DNA from: Lycorma delicatula
Lineage: Eukaryota; Arthropoda; Insecta; Hemiptera; Fulgoridae
Reading direction: 5' to 3'
Assembly (NCBI RefSeq): GCF_047948215.1
Contig: NC_134456.1
Location: 204,894,036 to 204,958,035, forward strand
DNA: 64,000 bases
Part shown: positions 20,583-35,700 of the stretch, in pieces
How the letters are laid out: the number at the start of each line of letters is the position of its first letter
Position numbering within the stretch: the first letter of the stretch is position 1
Made by a program: the position numbers and the translations under genes
Notes under the pieces: model-generated
Told to the model about the DNA's origin: nothing
The model's input: only the letters and a program-made list of their open reading frames with translations
The model's database searches: none

Positions 20583-23500
20583 TTGGAGATCAGCTACACC
20601 TTACTTTATATTCTAACTCCGACCCACCCGAAACCGAAACTATTGGGGCCGCAGCCTCATGCCCAGAAACCCGAGGTCAAAGACCAAAGCTGCTACAGTC
20701 GAGACCGCCGAGGTAATAACCCAGACCGAGACCAGCGAGACCGCCGAGGCCGAAGTCCCAGACCGAGACCGCCAAGACCGCCGAGGCTTATACCCAGACC
20801 GAGACCGCTGAAACCGCCTTAGTCAACGACCAAAAATTAGACGGCCGCAGCCCAAGTCCCAGGCCGATAACGCCGAGACCGCCGAGGTCATAGACCCAGA
20901 CCGAGATTGGCGTTACCGCTGAGAATTGGACATTGACCGAGGCCTACCAGACAAACAAGTTACAAAATTCAAACCGGGATATTTGTTTCCAGATAACAAA
21001 AGAGATATGCGTGTGGCTGAAAACCTACTCTGAATACGCGGTTTCCCAATAGACCGAAACATTTATCGTGGCCAAACATGAAAAATAGAAGTCAGAGTGG
21101 TAAAACACCGAAAGAATAACTAGAAAATATTAGCTACGCAAACAAAAATAATAAATAGAAAATCGATTAGCAAGATCATGTTAGCCGATATTTCGGCCTT
21201 TCCTAAGGCAAGTGAAAATTTTATTCGTATAGAAACTTGTTTAAACAGAGTTATCAGTTTTATTGCTCTTGCACTGACGCCATTCACAATGCAAAACTGC
21301 GTAACACGTAGTATTTTTGGCAGCAGTTTTTGCACTCCCCCCCCAACATTTCATACCGTGTGTAATTCAAATGTCCGCGGGTGCGCGATTTTTGTGTCTT
21401 AATGTAAGTACCGAAGAAAAATTAGTATTTTATTTCTTTTCCTATCATAATCTAAGGAACCATTCTTGAAAAAGGCTATGAAAATAATTTTGCCAAATTA
21501 TTCGTTCATCACGGTACACGTTTCTTATGTATTTACTATTTTCTAAGTTCAAATACAAAAACGGGATATTTTACTTTTAACGAATTTGGATATTTCACAA
21601 ATATATTTACTTACGACTAATAATTTATTTTTAAGAACGTAACTTCCTTTCTTAGCGCTGACCTAAAGAACTTTTTACAAAAACAAATTTCATAATTTTG
21701 ACCGTAGACCTGGTTATTATTTACCATTATTTTATGAAACATTTCAATCCCGGTTATGTAGCAGTGTAAGGAGACGAAAATGACCGTAAAGTGACGGCTT
21801 GCAATCAAACAAAGAGTGTCCGAACCATGATGACAAGATCAGCCACACCTTATGAAATCTCCAAACACCATACGACCCGTAACCGACACTATCAAGGCTA
21901 TAGCCTCATACCCGGAAACCCGAGGTCTAAGAACAAAGCTGCTACAGTCGAGACCGCCGAGGTCGTAACCCAGACCGAGACCAGCTTGACCGCCTAGGCC
22001 AACGACCAGGATCGGGTTCGAAGAGACCGCCGAGGCCGAAGTCCCAGGCCGAGACCGCCAAGACCGCCGAGGCTAAAACCCAGACCGAGACCGCTGAAAC
22101 CGCCTTGGTCAAAGACCAAAAATTAGACGGCCGCAGCCCAAGTCCCAGGCAGATAACGCCGCGACCGCCGAGGTCATAGACCAAGACCGAGACCGGCGTT
22201 ACCGCTGAGAATTGGACATTGACCGAGGCCTACTAGACAAACAAGTTACAAAATTTAAACCGGGATATTTGTTTCCAGATAACAAAAGTGATATCCGTGT
22301 GGCTGAAAACGTACTCTGAATACGCGGTTTCCCAATAGACCGAAAGATTTATCGTGGCCAAACATGAAAAATAGAAGTCAGAGTGGTAAAACACCGAAAG
22401 AATAACTAGAAAATATTAGCTATGCAAACAAAAATAATAAAGAGAAAATCGATTTGGACGATCATGTTAGCCGATATTTCGCCTTTTGCTAAGGCAAGTG
22501 AAAATGTTATTCGTATAGAAAATTGTTTAAACAGAGTTATCAGTTTTATTGCTCTTGCCTTGACGCCATTCACAATGCAAAACTGCGTAACACGTAGTAT
22601 TTTTGGCAGCAGTTTTTGCAATCCCCCCCAACATTTCATACCGTGTGTAATTCAAATGTCCGCGGGTGCGCGATTTTTGTGTCTTAATGTAAGTACCGAA
22701 GTAAAATTAATATTTTATTTCTTTTTCTATCATAATCTTCCGAACTATTCCTGAAAAACGCTTTGAAAATATATTAAACATTATTCATTCATCACAGAAC
22801 ATGTTTCTTATGTATTTACAATTTTTTTAACTTTAAATATAAAAACCTGATATTTTACTTTTAACGAATTTGGATTTTTCACAAATATATTTACTTACAA
22901 TTAAGGATTTATTATTAATAACCTAATTTCCTTTTCTTAACGCTTACCAAAAGATCTTTTTATAAAAAAGTTTCACAATTTTCACCGTACACCTTGGTAT
23001 TTTTTACCATATTTTATGAAACATTTCAATCTCTGTTATGTAGCAGTGTAAGGAGAAGAAAATTACCCTAAAGTGACGGCTTGCAATCTAACAAAGTTTG
23101 TCCGAACGACGAAGACGTGATCAGCCACACCTTATGAAATCTCCAAACACCATACCACCCGTAACCGACACTATCGAGGTTATAGCCTCATACCCGGAAA
23201 CCCGAGGTCTAAGACCAAAGCCGCTACAGTCGAGACCGCCGAGGTCATAACCCAGACCGAGACCAGCGAGACCGCCGAGGCCAACGACCTGGATCGGTTT
23301 GGACTAGACCGCCTAGGCCGAAGACCAAGACCGAGACCGCCAAGACCGCCGAGGCTAAAACCCAGACCGAGACCGCTGTAACCGCCTTGGTCAAAGACCA
23401 AAAATTAGACAGTCGACGCCCAAGACCCAGAACGATACCGCCGTGACCGCCGAGGTCAAAGACCCTGACCGAGACCGGCGTGACCGCTGGGAATTAGACA

Positions 23501-24644
23501 TTCACCGTGGCCTACTAGTACACCGAGTTTTAAATTCGACACCGCAATGCAATCATAACGGTATCGGTTTAGCTGAAGACCTAAACTTAATACACACATC
23601 CCCCAATTCCCAGAAAGATTACATTGTGGCCAAACATTAAAAGTTTGTATTATGAAAATGTATGACTGCATTAGTACATCTTCTCGATTCTTCAGTAGCC
23701 AAGTCATCATTAATTAAATGAAAAACATTAATCTTAGACTTGTTCACTTATGTGGAATTTCTTCTTCGTTTAATAATATAATGAATATCGTTTAATTTGC
23801 TTTCATACTCCATATGTAAAAAAACTGCTACAACCTCTACGAATTTACTCGTTTCTTAAGACATATCTGTCGATTCTATGATTCCTTGTGATCTACACTC
23901 CCTCCTTCTTCTGCGAGAGACGAATCTCTTCTACTCCAATCATGTGGTAATCCTTCATTTTTAATTTAAAAACAAATTCAAAATAGTCATGTTAGGATAA
24001 GTTTTACACGTAGCAAGAAAAATTCTAACTAGTTTTATATTAGTTATACGGACATTTTGATAATTTCATCTTACTTCCTGTTGTCTTGTTATGATATTGT
24101 GTTAACATTCTCCTAATTGTCAATTAGAAATTTATTCTTTATGCACTATAAAATGTTTAACATATACATCATAGTACAGTATCGATTCCTCCGAATGTAT
24201 CTTATAAAAACCAATCGTAATTTTATAATAAACTTTGCTCGGTGTGAGGTTTGAAAGTAAGTTGATAACTAGGTTAGCTCAGCACTCGGTAACATTTCTA
24301 CTTCATCCCTTATCAGAGTTCTACTGCATCGTCTTTAAAAAAGATTTGAAACTAATTTGTGCACAATTATTCATTCATCACTATACTAGTTTCTTATTAC
24401 ACACATCCATTTTTCTACGCTCCAATATTAATATCTGATACTTTAATTCTTTGCAATTTTCTTTTTTTTTGGAACGATTACAATCTAAGATATACTATTT
24501 AATAACGGACCATCGTTTTGTGAAGTACAATGAAGAGAGCAACCTAAAAAAATAGGCTTGCCAACTAAGAAATATGTCCGTACCTTCTATACGTGACTGC
24601 CCGTCACCGGATATACGAAGATCCGGCAAATCGAGGATGAATCG
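20583..24644. repeat. Satellite unit 2 (4062 bp)
   Basis: Subunit A lacks the 37-bp segment. Variant states: cctaccagac in A, cttagcgctgacc, A/B junction gacgaaaatg, B cttgaccgcctagg, cttggtatttt at the end of B, C cattttgataa. Confidence 0.95.
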
Positions 24645-27600
24645 TTGGAGATCAGCTACACCTTACTTTATATTCTAACTCCGACCCACCCGAAACCGAA
24701 ACTATTGGGGCCGCAGCCTCATGCCCAGAAACCCGAGGTCAAAGACCAAAGCTGCTACAGTCGAGACCGCCGAGGTAATAACCCAGACCGAGACCAGCGA
24801 GACCGCCGAGGCCGAAGTCCCAGACCGAGACCGCCAAGACCGCCGAGGCTTATACCCAGACCGAGACCGCTGAAACCGCCTTAGTCAACGACCAAAAATT
24901 AGACGGCCGCAGCCCAAGTCCCAGGCCGATAACGCCGAGACCGCCGAGGTCATAGACCCAGACCGAGATTGGCGTTACCGCTGAGAATTGGACATTGACC
25001 GAGGCCTACCAGACAAACAAGTTACAAAATTCAAACCGGGATATTTGTTTCCAGATAACAAAAGAGATATGCGTGTGGCTGAAAACCTACTCTGAATACG
25101 CGGTTTCCCAATAGACCGAAACATTTATCGTGGCCAAACATGAAAAATAGAAGTCAGAGTGGTAAAACACCGAAAGAATAACTAGAAAATATTAGCTACG
25201 CAAACAAAAATAATAAATAGAAAATCGATTAGCAAGATCATGTTAGCCGATATTTCGGCCTTTCCTAAGGCAAGTGAAAATTTTATTCGTATAGAAACTT
25301 GTTTAAACAGAGTTATCAGTTTTATTGCTCTTGCACTGACGCCATTCACAATGCAAAACTGCGTAACACGTAGTATTTTTGGCAGCAGTTTTTGCACTCC
25401 CCCCCCAACATTTCATACCGTGTGTAATTCAAATGTCCGCGGGTGCGCGATTTTTGTGTCTTAATGTAAGTACCGAAGAAAAATTAGTATTTTATTTCTT
25501 TTCCTATCATAATCTAAGGAACCATTCTTGAAAAAGGCTATGAAAATAATTTTGCCAAATTATTCGTTCATCACGGTACACGTTTCTTATGTATTTACTA
25601 TTTTCTAAGTTCAAATACAAAAACGGGATATTTTACTTTTAACGAATTTGGATATTTCACAAATATATTTACTTACGACTAATAATTTATTTTTAAGAAC
25701 GTAACTTCCTTTCTTAACGCTGACCTAAAGAACTTTTTACAAAAACAAATTTCATAATTTTGACCGTAGACCTGGTTATTATTTACCATTATTTTATGAA
25801 ACATTTCAATCCCGGTTATGTAGCAGTGTAAGGAGACAAAAATGACCGTAAAGTGACGGCTTGCAATCAAACAAAGAGTGTCCGAACCATGATGACAAGA
25901 TCAGCCACACCTTATGAAATCTCCAAACACCATACGACCCGTAACCGACACTATCAAGGCTATAGCCTCATACCCGGAAACCCGAGGTCTAAGAACAAAG
26001 CTGCTACAGTCGAGACCGCCGAGGTCGTAACCCAGACCGAGACCAGCTTGACCGCCTAGGCCAACGACCAGGATCGGGTTCGAAGAGACCGCCGAGGCCG
26101 AAGTCCCAGGCCGAGACCGCCAAGACCGCCGAGGCTAAAACCCAGACCGAGACCGCTGAAACCGCCTTGGTCAAAGACCAAAAATTAGACGGCCGCAGCC
26201 CAAGTCCCAGGCAGATAACGCCGCGACCGCCGAGGTCATAGACCAAGACCGAGACCGGCGTTACCGCTGAGAATTGGACATTGACCGAGGCCTACTAGAC
26301 AAACAAGTTACAAAATTTAAACCGGGATATTTGTTTCCAGATAACAAAAGTGATATCCGTGTGGCTGAAAACGTACTCTGAATACGCGGTTTCCCAATAG
26401 ACCGAAAGATTTATCGTGGCCAAACATGAAAAATAGAAGTCAGAGTGGTAAAACACCGAAAGAATAACTAGAAAATATTAGCTATGCAAACAAAAATAAT
26501 AAAGAGAAAATCGATTTGGACGATCATGTTAGCCGATATTTCGCCTTTTGCTAAGGCAAGTGAAAATGTTATTCGTATAGAAAATTGTTTAAACAGAGTT
26601 ATCAGTTTTATTGCTCTTGCCTTGACGCCATTCACAATGCAAAACTGCGTAACACGTAGTATTTTTGGCAGCAGTTTTTGCAATCCCCCCCAACATTTCA
26701 TACCGTGTGTAATTCAAATGTCCGCGGGTGCGCGATTTTTGTGTCTTAATGTAAGTACCGAAGTAAAATTAATATTTTATTTCTTTTTCTATCATAATCT
26801 TCCGAACTATTCCTGAAAAACGCTTTGAAAATATATTAAACATTATTCATTCATCACAGAACATGTTTCTTATGTATTTACAATTTTTTTAACTTTAAAT
26901 ATAAAAACCTGATATTTTACTTTTAACGAATTTGGATTTTTCACAAATATATTTACTTACAATTAAGGATTTATTATTAATAACCTAATTTCCTTTTCTT
27001 AACGCTTACCAAAAGATCTTTTTATAAAAAAGTTTCACAATTTTCACCGTACACCTTGGTATTTTTTACCATATTTTATGAAACATTTCAATCTCTGTTA
27101 TGTAGCAGTGTAAGGAGAAGAAAATTACCCTAAAGTGACGGCTTGCAATCTAACAAAGTTTGTCCGAACGACGAAGACGTGATCAGCCACACCTTATGAA
27201 ATCTCCAAACACCATACCACCCGTAACCGACACTATCGAGGTTATAGCCTCATACCCGGAAACCCGAGGTCTAAGACCAAAGCCGCTACAGTCGAGACCG
27301 CCGAGGTCATAACCCAGACCGAGACCAGCGAGACCGCCGAGGCCAACGACCTGGATCGGTTTGGACTAGACCGCCTAGGCCGAAGACCAAGACCGAGACC
27401 GCCAAGACCGCCGAGGCTAAAACCCAGACCGAGACCGCTGTAACCGCCTTGGTCAAAGACCAAAAATTAGACAGTCGACGCCCAAGACCCAGAACGATAC
27501 CGCCGTGACCGCCGAGGTCAAAGACCCTGACCGAGACCGGCGTGACCGCTGGGAATTAGACATTCACCGTGGCCTACTAGTACACCGAGTTTTAAATTCG

Positions 27601-28706
27601 ACACCGCAATGCAATCATAACGGTATCGGTTTAGCTGAAGACCTAAACTTAATACACACATCCCCCAATTCCCAGAAAGATTACATTGTGGCCAAACATT
27701 AAAAGTTTGTATTATGAAAATGTATGACTGCATTAGTACATCTTCTCGATTCTTCAGTAGCCAAGTCATCATTAATTAAATGAAAAACATTAATCTTAGA
27801 CTTGTTCACTTATGTGGAATTTCTTCTTCGTTTAATAATATAATGAATATCGTTTAATTTGCTTTCATACTCCATATGTAAAAAAACTGCTACAACCTCT
27901 ACGAATTTACTCGTTTCTTAAGACATATCTGTCGATTCTATGATTCCTTGTGATCTACACTCCCTCCTTCTTCTGCGAGAGACGAATCTCTTCTACTCCA
28001 ATCATGTGGTAATCCTTCATTTTTAATTTAAAAACAAATTCAAAATAGTCATGTTAGGATAAGTTTTACACGTAGCAAGAAAAATTCTAACTAGTTTTAT
28101 ATTAGTTATACGGACATTTTGATAATTTCATCTTACTTCCTGTTGTCTTGTTATGATATTGTGTTAACATTCTCCTAATTGTCAATTAGAAATTTATTCT
28201 TTATGCACTATAAAATGTTTAACATATACATCATAGTACAGTATCGATTCCTCCGAATGTATCTTATAAAAACCAATCGTAATTTTATAATAAACTTTGC
28301 TCGGTGTGAGGTTTGAAAGTAAGTTGATAACTAGGTTAGCTCAGCACTCGGTAACATTTCTACTTCATCCCTTATCAGAGTTCTACTGCATCGTCTTTAA
28401 AAAAGATTTGAAACTAATTTGTGCACAATTATTCATTCATCACTATACTAGTTTCTTATTACACACATCCATTTTTCTACGCTCCAATATTAATATCTGA
28501 TACTTTAATTCTTTGCAATTTTCTTTTTTTTTGGAACGATTACAATCTAAGATATACTATTTAATAACGGACCATCGTTTTGTGAAGTACAATGAAGAGA
28601 GCAACCTAAAAAAATAGGCTTGCCAACTAAGAAATATGTCCGTACCTTCTATACGTGACTGCCCGTCACCGGATATACGAAGATCCGGCAAATCGAGGAT
28701 GAATCG
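24645..28706. repeat. Satellite unit 3 (4062 bp)
   Basis: As unit 2, but cttaacgctgacc in A and junction gacaaaaatg as in unit 1; B cttgaccgcctagg; C cattttgataa. Confidence 0.95.
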
Positions 28707-31700
28707 TTGGAGATCAGCTACACCTTACTTTATATTCTAACTCCGACCCACCCGAAACCGAAACTATTGGGGCCGCAGCCTCATGCCCAGAAACCCGAGG
28801 TCAAAGACCAAAGCTGCTACAGTCGAGACCGCCGAGGTAATAACCCAGACCGAGACCAGCGAGACCGCCGAGGCCGAAGTCCCAGACCGAGACCGCCAAG
28901 ACCGCCGAGGCTTATACCCAGACCGAGACCGCTGAAACCGCCTTAGTCAACGACCAAAAATTAGACGGCCGCAGCCCAAGTCCCAGGCCGATAACGCCGA
29001 GACCGCCGAGGTCATAGACCCAGACCGAGATTGGCGTTACCGCTGAGAATTGGACATTGACCGAGGCCTACCAGACAAACAAGTTACAAAATTCAAACCG
29101 GGATATTTGTTTCCAGATAACAAAAGAGATATGCGTGTGGCTGAAAACCTACTCTGAATACGCGGTTTCCCAATAGACCGAAACATTTATCGTGGCCAAA
29201 CATGAAAAATAGAAGTCAGAGTGGTAAAACACCGAAAGAATAACTAGAAAATATTAGCTACGCAAACAAAAATAATAAATAGAAAATCGATTAGCAAGAT
29301 CATGTTAGCCGATATTTCGGCCTTTCCTAAGGCAAGTGAAAATTTTATTCGTATAGAAACTTGTTTAAACAGAGTTATCAGTTTTATTGCTCTTGCACTG
29401 ACGCCATTCACAATGCAAAACTGCGTAACACGTAGTATTTTTGGCAGCAGTTTTTGCACTCCCCCCCCAACATTTCATACCGTGTGTAATTCAAATGTCC
29501 GCGGGTGCGCGATTTTTGTGTCTTAATGTAAGTACCGAAGAAAAATTAGTATTTTATTTCTTTTCCTATCATAATCTAAGGAACCATTCTTGAAAAAGGC
29601 TATGAAAATAATTTTGCCAAATTATTCGTTCATCACGGTACACGTTTCTTATGTATTTACTATTTTCTAAGTTCAAATACAAAAACGGGATATTTTACTT
29701 TTAACGAATTTGGATATTTCACAAATATATTTACTTACGACTAATAATTTATTTTTAAGAACGTAACTTCCTTTCTTAGCGCTGACCTAAAGAACTTTTT
29801 ACAAAAACAAATTTCATAATTTTGACCGTAGACCTGGTTATTATTTACCATTATTTTATGAAACATTTCAATCCCGGTTATGTAGCAGTGTAAGGAGACG
29901 AAAATGACCGTAAAGTGACGGCTTGCAATCAAACAAAGAGTGTCCGAACCATGATGACAAGATCAGCCACACCTTATGAAATCTCCAAACACCATACGAC
30001 CCGTAACCGACACTATCAAGGCTATAGCCTCATACCCGGAAACCCGAGGTCTAAGAACAAAGCTGCTACAGTCGAGACCGCCGAGGTCGTAACCCAGACC
30101 GAGACCAGCTTGACCGCCTAGGCCAACGACCAGGATCGGGTTCGAAGAGACCGCCGAGGCCGAAGTCCCAGGCCGAGACCGCCAAGACCGCCGAGGCTAA
30201 AACCCAGACCGAGACCGCTGAAACCGCCTTGGTCAAAGACCAAAAATTAGACGGCCGCAGCCCAAGTCCCAGGCAGATAACGCCGCGACCGCCGAGGTCA
30301 TAGACCAAGACCGAGACCGGCGTTACCGCTGAGAATTGGACATTGACCGAGGCCTACTAGACAAACAAGTTACAAAATTTAAACCGGGATATTTGTTTCC
30401 AGATAACAAAAGTGATATCCGTGTGGCTGAAAACGTACTCTGAATACGCGGTTTCCCAATAGACCGAAAGATTTATCGTGGCCAAACATGAAAAATAGAA
30501 GTCAGAGTGGTAAAACACCGAAAGAATAACTAGAAAATATTAGCTATGCAAACAAAAATAATAAAGAGAAAATCGATTTGGACGATCATGTTAGCCGATA
30601 TTTCGCCTTTTGCTAAGGCAAGTGAAAATGTTATTCGTATAGAAAATTGTTTAAACAGAGTTATCAGTTTTATTGCTCTTGCCTTGACGCCATTCACAAT
30701 GCAAAACTGCGTAACACGTAGTATTTTTGGCAGCAGTTTTTGCAATCCCCCCCAACATTTCATACCGTGTGTAATTCAAATGTCCGCGGGTGCGCGATTT
30801 TTGTGTCTTAATGTAAGTACCGAAGTAAAATTAATATTTTATTTCTTTTTCTATCATAATCTTCCGAACTATTCCTGAAAAACGCTTTGAAAATATATTA
30901 AACATTATTCATTCATCACAGAACATGTTTCTTATGTATTTACAATTTTTTTAACTTTAAATATAAAAACCTGATATTTTACTTTTAACGAATTTGGATT
31001 TTTCACAAATATATTTACTTACAATTAAGGATTTATTATTAATAACCTAATTTCCTTTTCTTAACGCTTACCAAAAGATCTTTTTATAAAAAAGTTTCAC
31101 AATTTTCACCGTACACCTTGGTATTTTTTACCATATTTTATGAAACATTTCAATCTCTGTTATGTAGCAGTGTAAGGGAGAAGAAAATTACCCTAAAGTG
31201 ACGGCTTGCAATCTAACAAAGTTTGTCCGAACGACGAAGACGTGATCAGCCACACCTTATGAAATCTCCAAACACCATACCACCCGTAACCGACACTATC
31301 GAGGTTATAGCCTCATACCCGGAAACCCGAGGTCTAAGACCAAAGCCGCTACAGTCGAGACCGCCGAGGTCATAACCCAGACCGAGACCAGCGAGACCGC
31401 CGAGGCCAACGACCTGGATCGGTTTGGACTAGACCGCCTAGGCCGAAGACCAAGACCGAGACCGCCAAGACCGCCGAGGCTAAAACCCAGACCGAGACCG
31501 CTGTAACCGCCTTGGTCAAAGACCAAAAATTAGACAGTCGACGCCCAAGACCCAGAACGATACCGCCGTGACCGCCGAGGTCAAAGACCCTGACCGAGAC
31601 CGGCGTGACCGCTGGGAATTAGACATTCACCGTGGCCTACTAGTACACCGAGTTTTAAATTCGACACCGCAATGCAATCATAACGGTATCGGTTTAGCTG

Positions 31701-32769
31701 AAGACCTAAACTTAATACACACATCCCCCAATTCCCAGAAAGATTACATTGTGGCCAAACATTAAAAGTTTGTATTATGAAAATGTATGACTGCATTAGT
31801 ACATCTTCTCGATTCTTCAGTAGCCAAGTCATCATTAATTAAATGAAAAACATTAATCTTAGACTTGTTCACTTATGTGGAATTTCTTCTTCGTTTAATA
31901 ATATAATGAATATCGTTTAATTTGCTTTCATACTCCAAATGTAAAAAAACTGCTACAACCTCTACGAATTTACTCGTTTCTTAAGACATATCTGTCGATT
32001 CTATGATTCCTTGTGATCTACACTCCCTCCTTCTTCTGCGAGAGACGAATCTCTTCTACTCCAATCATGTGGTAATCCTTCATTTTTAATTTAAAAACAA
32101 ATTCAAAATAGTCATGTTAGGATAAGTTTTACACGTAGCAAGAAAAATTCTAACTAGTTTTATATTAGTTATACGGACATTTTGATAATTTCATCTTACT
32201 TCCTGTTGTCTTGTTATGATATTGTGTTAACATTCTCCTAATTGTCAATTAGAAATTTATTCTTTATGCACTGTAAAATGTTTAACATATACATCATAGT
32301 ACAGTATCGATTCCTCCGAATGTATCTTATAAAAACCAATCGTAATTTTATAATAAACTTTGCTCGGTGTGAGGTTTGAAAGTAAGTTGATAACTAGGTT
32401 AGCTCAGCACTCGGTAACATTTCTACTTCATCCCTTATCAGAGTTCTACTGCATCGTCTTTAAAAAAGATTTGAAACTAATTTGTGCACAATTATTCATT
32501 CATCACTATACTAGTTTCTTATTACACACATCCATTTTTCTACGCTCCAATATTAATATCTGATACTTTAATTCTTTGCAATTTTCTTTTTTTTTGGAAC
32601 GATTACAATCTAAGATATACTATTTAATAACGGACCATCGTTTTGTGAAGTACAATGAAGAGAGCAACCTAAAAAAATAGGCTTGCCAACTAAGAAATAT
32701 GTCCGTACCTTCTATACGTGACTGCCCGTCACCGGATATACGAAGATCCGGCAAATCGAGGATGAATCG
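28707..32769. repeat. Satellite unit 4 (4063 bp)
   Basis: As unit 2 (cttagcgctgacc, gacgaaaatg, cttgaccgcc), with one extra G in gtaagggag near 31175. C has private changes ctccaaatg near 31937 and cactgtaaaatg near 32270. Confidence 0.95.
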
Positions 32770-35700
32770 TTGGAGATCAGCTACACCTTACTTTATATTC
32801 TAACTCCGACCCACCCGAAACCGAAACTATTGGGGCCGCAGCCTCATGCCCAGAAACCCGAGGTCAAAGACCAAAGCTGCTACAGTCGAGACCGCCGAGG
32901 TAATAACCCAGACCGAGACCAGCGAGACCGCCGAGGCCGAAGTCCCAGACCGAGACCGCCAAGACCGCCGAGGCTTATACCCAGACCGAGACCGCTGAAA
33001 CCGCCTTAGTCAACGACCAAAAATTAGACGGCCGCAGCCCAAGTCCCAGGCCGATAACGCCGAGACCGCCGAGGTCATAGACCCAGACCGAGATTGGCGT
33101 TACCGCTGAGAATTGGACATTGACCGAGGCCTACCAGACAAACAAGTTACAAAATTCAAACCGGGATATTTGTTTCCAGATAACAAAAGAGATATGCGTG
33201 TGGCTGAAAACCTACTCTGAATACGCGGTTTCCCAATAGACCGAAACATTTATCGTGGCCAAACATGAAAAATAGAAGTCAGAGTGGTAAAACACCGAAA
33301 GAATAACTAGAAAATATTAGCTACGCAAACAAAAATAATAAATAGAAAATCGATTAGCAAGATCATGTTAGCCGATATTTCGGCCTTTCCTAAGGCAAGT
33401 GAAAATTTTATTCGTATAGAAACTTGTTTAAACAGAGTTATCAGTTTTATTGCTTTTGCACTGACGCCATTCACAATGCAAAACTGCGTAACACGTAGTA
33501 TTTTTGGCAGCAGTTTTTGCACTCCCCCCCCCAACATTTCATACCGTGTGTAATTCAAATGTCCGCGGGTGCGCGATTTTTGTGTCTTAATGTAAGTACC
33601 GAAGAAAAATTAGTATTTTATTTCTTTTCCTATCATAATCTAAGGAACCATTCTTGAGAAAGGCTATGAAAATAATTTTGCCAAATTATTCGTTCATCAC
33701 GGTACACGTTTCTTATGTATTTACTATTTTCTAAGTTCAAATACAAAAACGGGATATTTTACTTTTAACGAATTTGGATATTTCACAAATATATTTACTT
33801 ACGACTAATAATTTATTTTTAAGAACGTAACTTCCTTTCTTAACGCTGACCTAAAGAACATTTACAAAAACAAATTTCATAATTTTGACCGTAGACCTGG
33901 TTATTATTTACCATTATTTTATGAAACATTTCAATCCCGGTTATGTAGCAGTGTAAGGAGACGAAAATGACCGTAAAGTGACGGCTTGCAATCAAACAAA
34001 GAGTGTCCGAACCATGATGACAAGATCAGCCGCACCTTATGAAATCTCCAAACACCATACGACCCGTAACCGACACTATCAAGGCTATAGCCTCATACCC
34101 GGAAACCCGAGGTCTAAGAACAAAGCTGCTACAGTCGAGACCGCCGAGGTCGTAACCCAGACCGAGACCAGCGAGACCGCCTAGGCCAACGACCAGAATC
34201 GGGTTCGAAGAGACCGCCGAGGCCGAAGTCCCAGGCCGAGACCGCCAAGACCGCCGAGGCTAAAACCCAGACCGAGACCGCTGAAACCGCCTTGGTCAAA
34301 GACCAAAAATTAGACGGCCGCAGCCCAAGTCCCAGGCAGATAACGCCGCGACCGCCGAGGTCATAGACCAAGACCGAGACCGGCGTTACCGCTGAGAATT
34401 GGACATTGACCGAGGCCTACTAGACAAACAAGTTACAAAATTTAAACCGGGATATTTGTTTCCAGATAACAAAAGTGATATCCGTGTGGCTGAAAACGTA
34501 CTCTGAATACGCGGTTTCCCAATAGACCGAAAGATTTATCGTGGCCAAACATGAAAAATAGAAGTCAGAGTGGTAAAACACCGAAAGAATAACTAGAAAA
34601 TATTAGCTATGCAAACAAAAATAATAAAGAGAAAATCGATTTGGACGATCATGTTAGCCGATATTTCGCCTTTTGCTAAGGCAAGTGAAAATGTTATTCG
34701 TATAGAAAATTGTTTAAACAGAGTTATCAGTTTTATTGCTCTTGCCTTGACGCCATTCACAATGCAAAACTGCGTAACACGTAGTATTTTTGGCAGCAGT
34801 TTTTGCAATCCCCCCCAACATTTCATACCGTGTGTAATTCAAATGTCCGCGGGTGCGCGATTTTTGTGTCTTAATGTAAGTACCGAAGTAAAATTAATAT
34901 TTTATTTCTTTTTCTATCATAATCTTCCGAACTATTCCTGAAAAACGCTTTGAAAATATATTAAACATTATTCATTCATCACAGAACATGTTTCTTATGT
35001 ATTTACAATTTTTTTAACTTTAAATATAAAAACCTGATATTTTACTTTTAACGAATTTGGATTTTTCACAAATATATTTACTTACAATTAAGGATTTATT
35101 ATTAATAACCTAATTTCCTTTTCTTAACGCTTACCAAAAGATCTTTTTATAAAAAAGTTTCACAATTTTCACCGTACACCTTGTTATTTTTTACCATATT
35201 TTATGAAACATTTCAATCTCTGTTATGTAGCAGTGTAAGGAGAAGAAAATTACCCTAAAGTGACGGCTTGCAATCTAACAAAGTTTGTCCGAACGACGAA
35301 GACGTGATCAGCCACACCTTATGAAATCTCCAAACACCATACCACCCGTAACCGACACTATCGAGGTTATAGCCTCATACCCGGAAACCCGAGGTCTAAG
35401 ACCAAAGCCGCTACAGTCGAGACCGCCGAGGTCATAACCCAGACCGAGACCAGCGAGACCGCCGAGGCCAACGACCTGGATCGGTTTGGACTAGACCGCC
35501 TAGGCCGAAGACCAAGACCGAGACCGCCAAGACCGCCGAGGCTAAAACCCAGACCGAGACCGCTGTAACCGCCTTGGTCAAAGACCAAAAATTAGACAGA
35601 TGACGCCCAAGACCCAGAACGATACCGCCGTGACCGCCGAGGTCAAAGACCCTGACCGAGACCGGCGTGACCGCTGGGAATTAGACATTCACCGTGGCCT

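Larger units (their letters stand above)
19057..20587. repeat. Subunit C of unit 1
   Basis: A 1531-bp subunit. Its first 370 bases (gatcagccacacc, then minisatellite, to about 19430) closely follow B. It then diverges, lacks the A/B conserved block, and carries C-specific sequence from about 19580 to 20280 before short A/B-like words reappear (attcattcatcac near 20307; ggcttgcc and atgtccgtacc near 20494-20523). Confidence 0.9.
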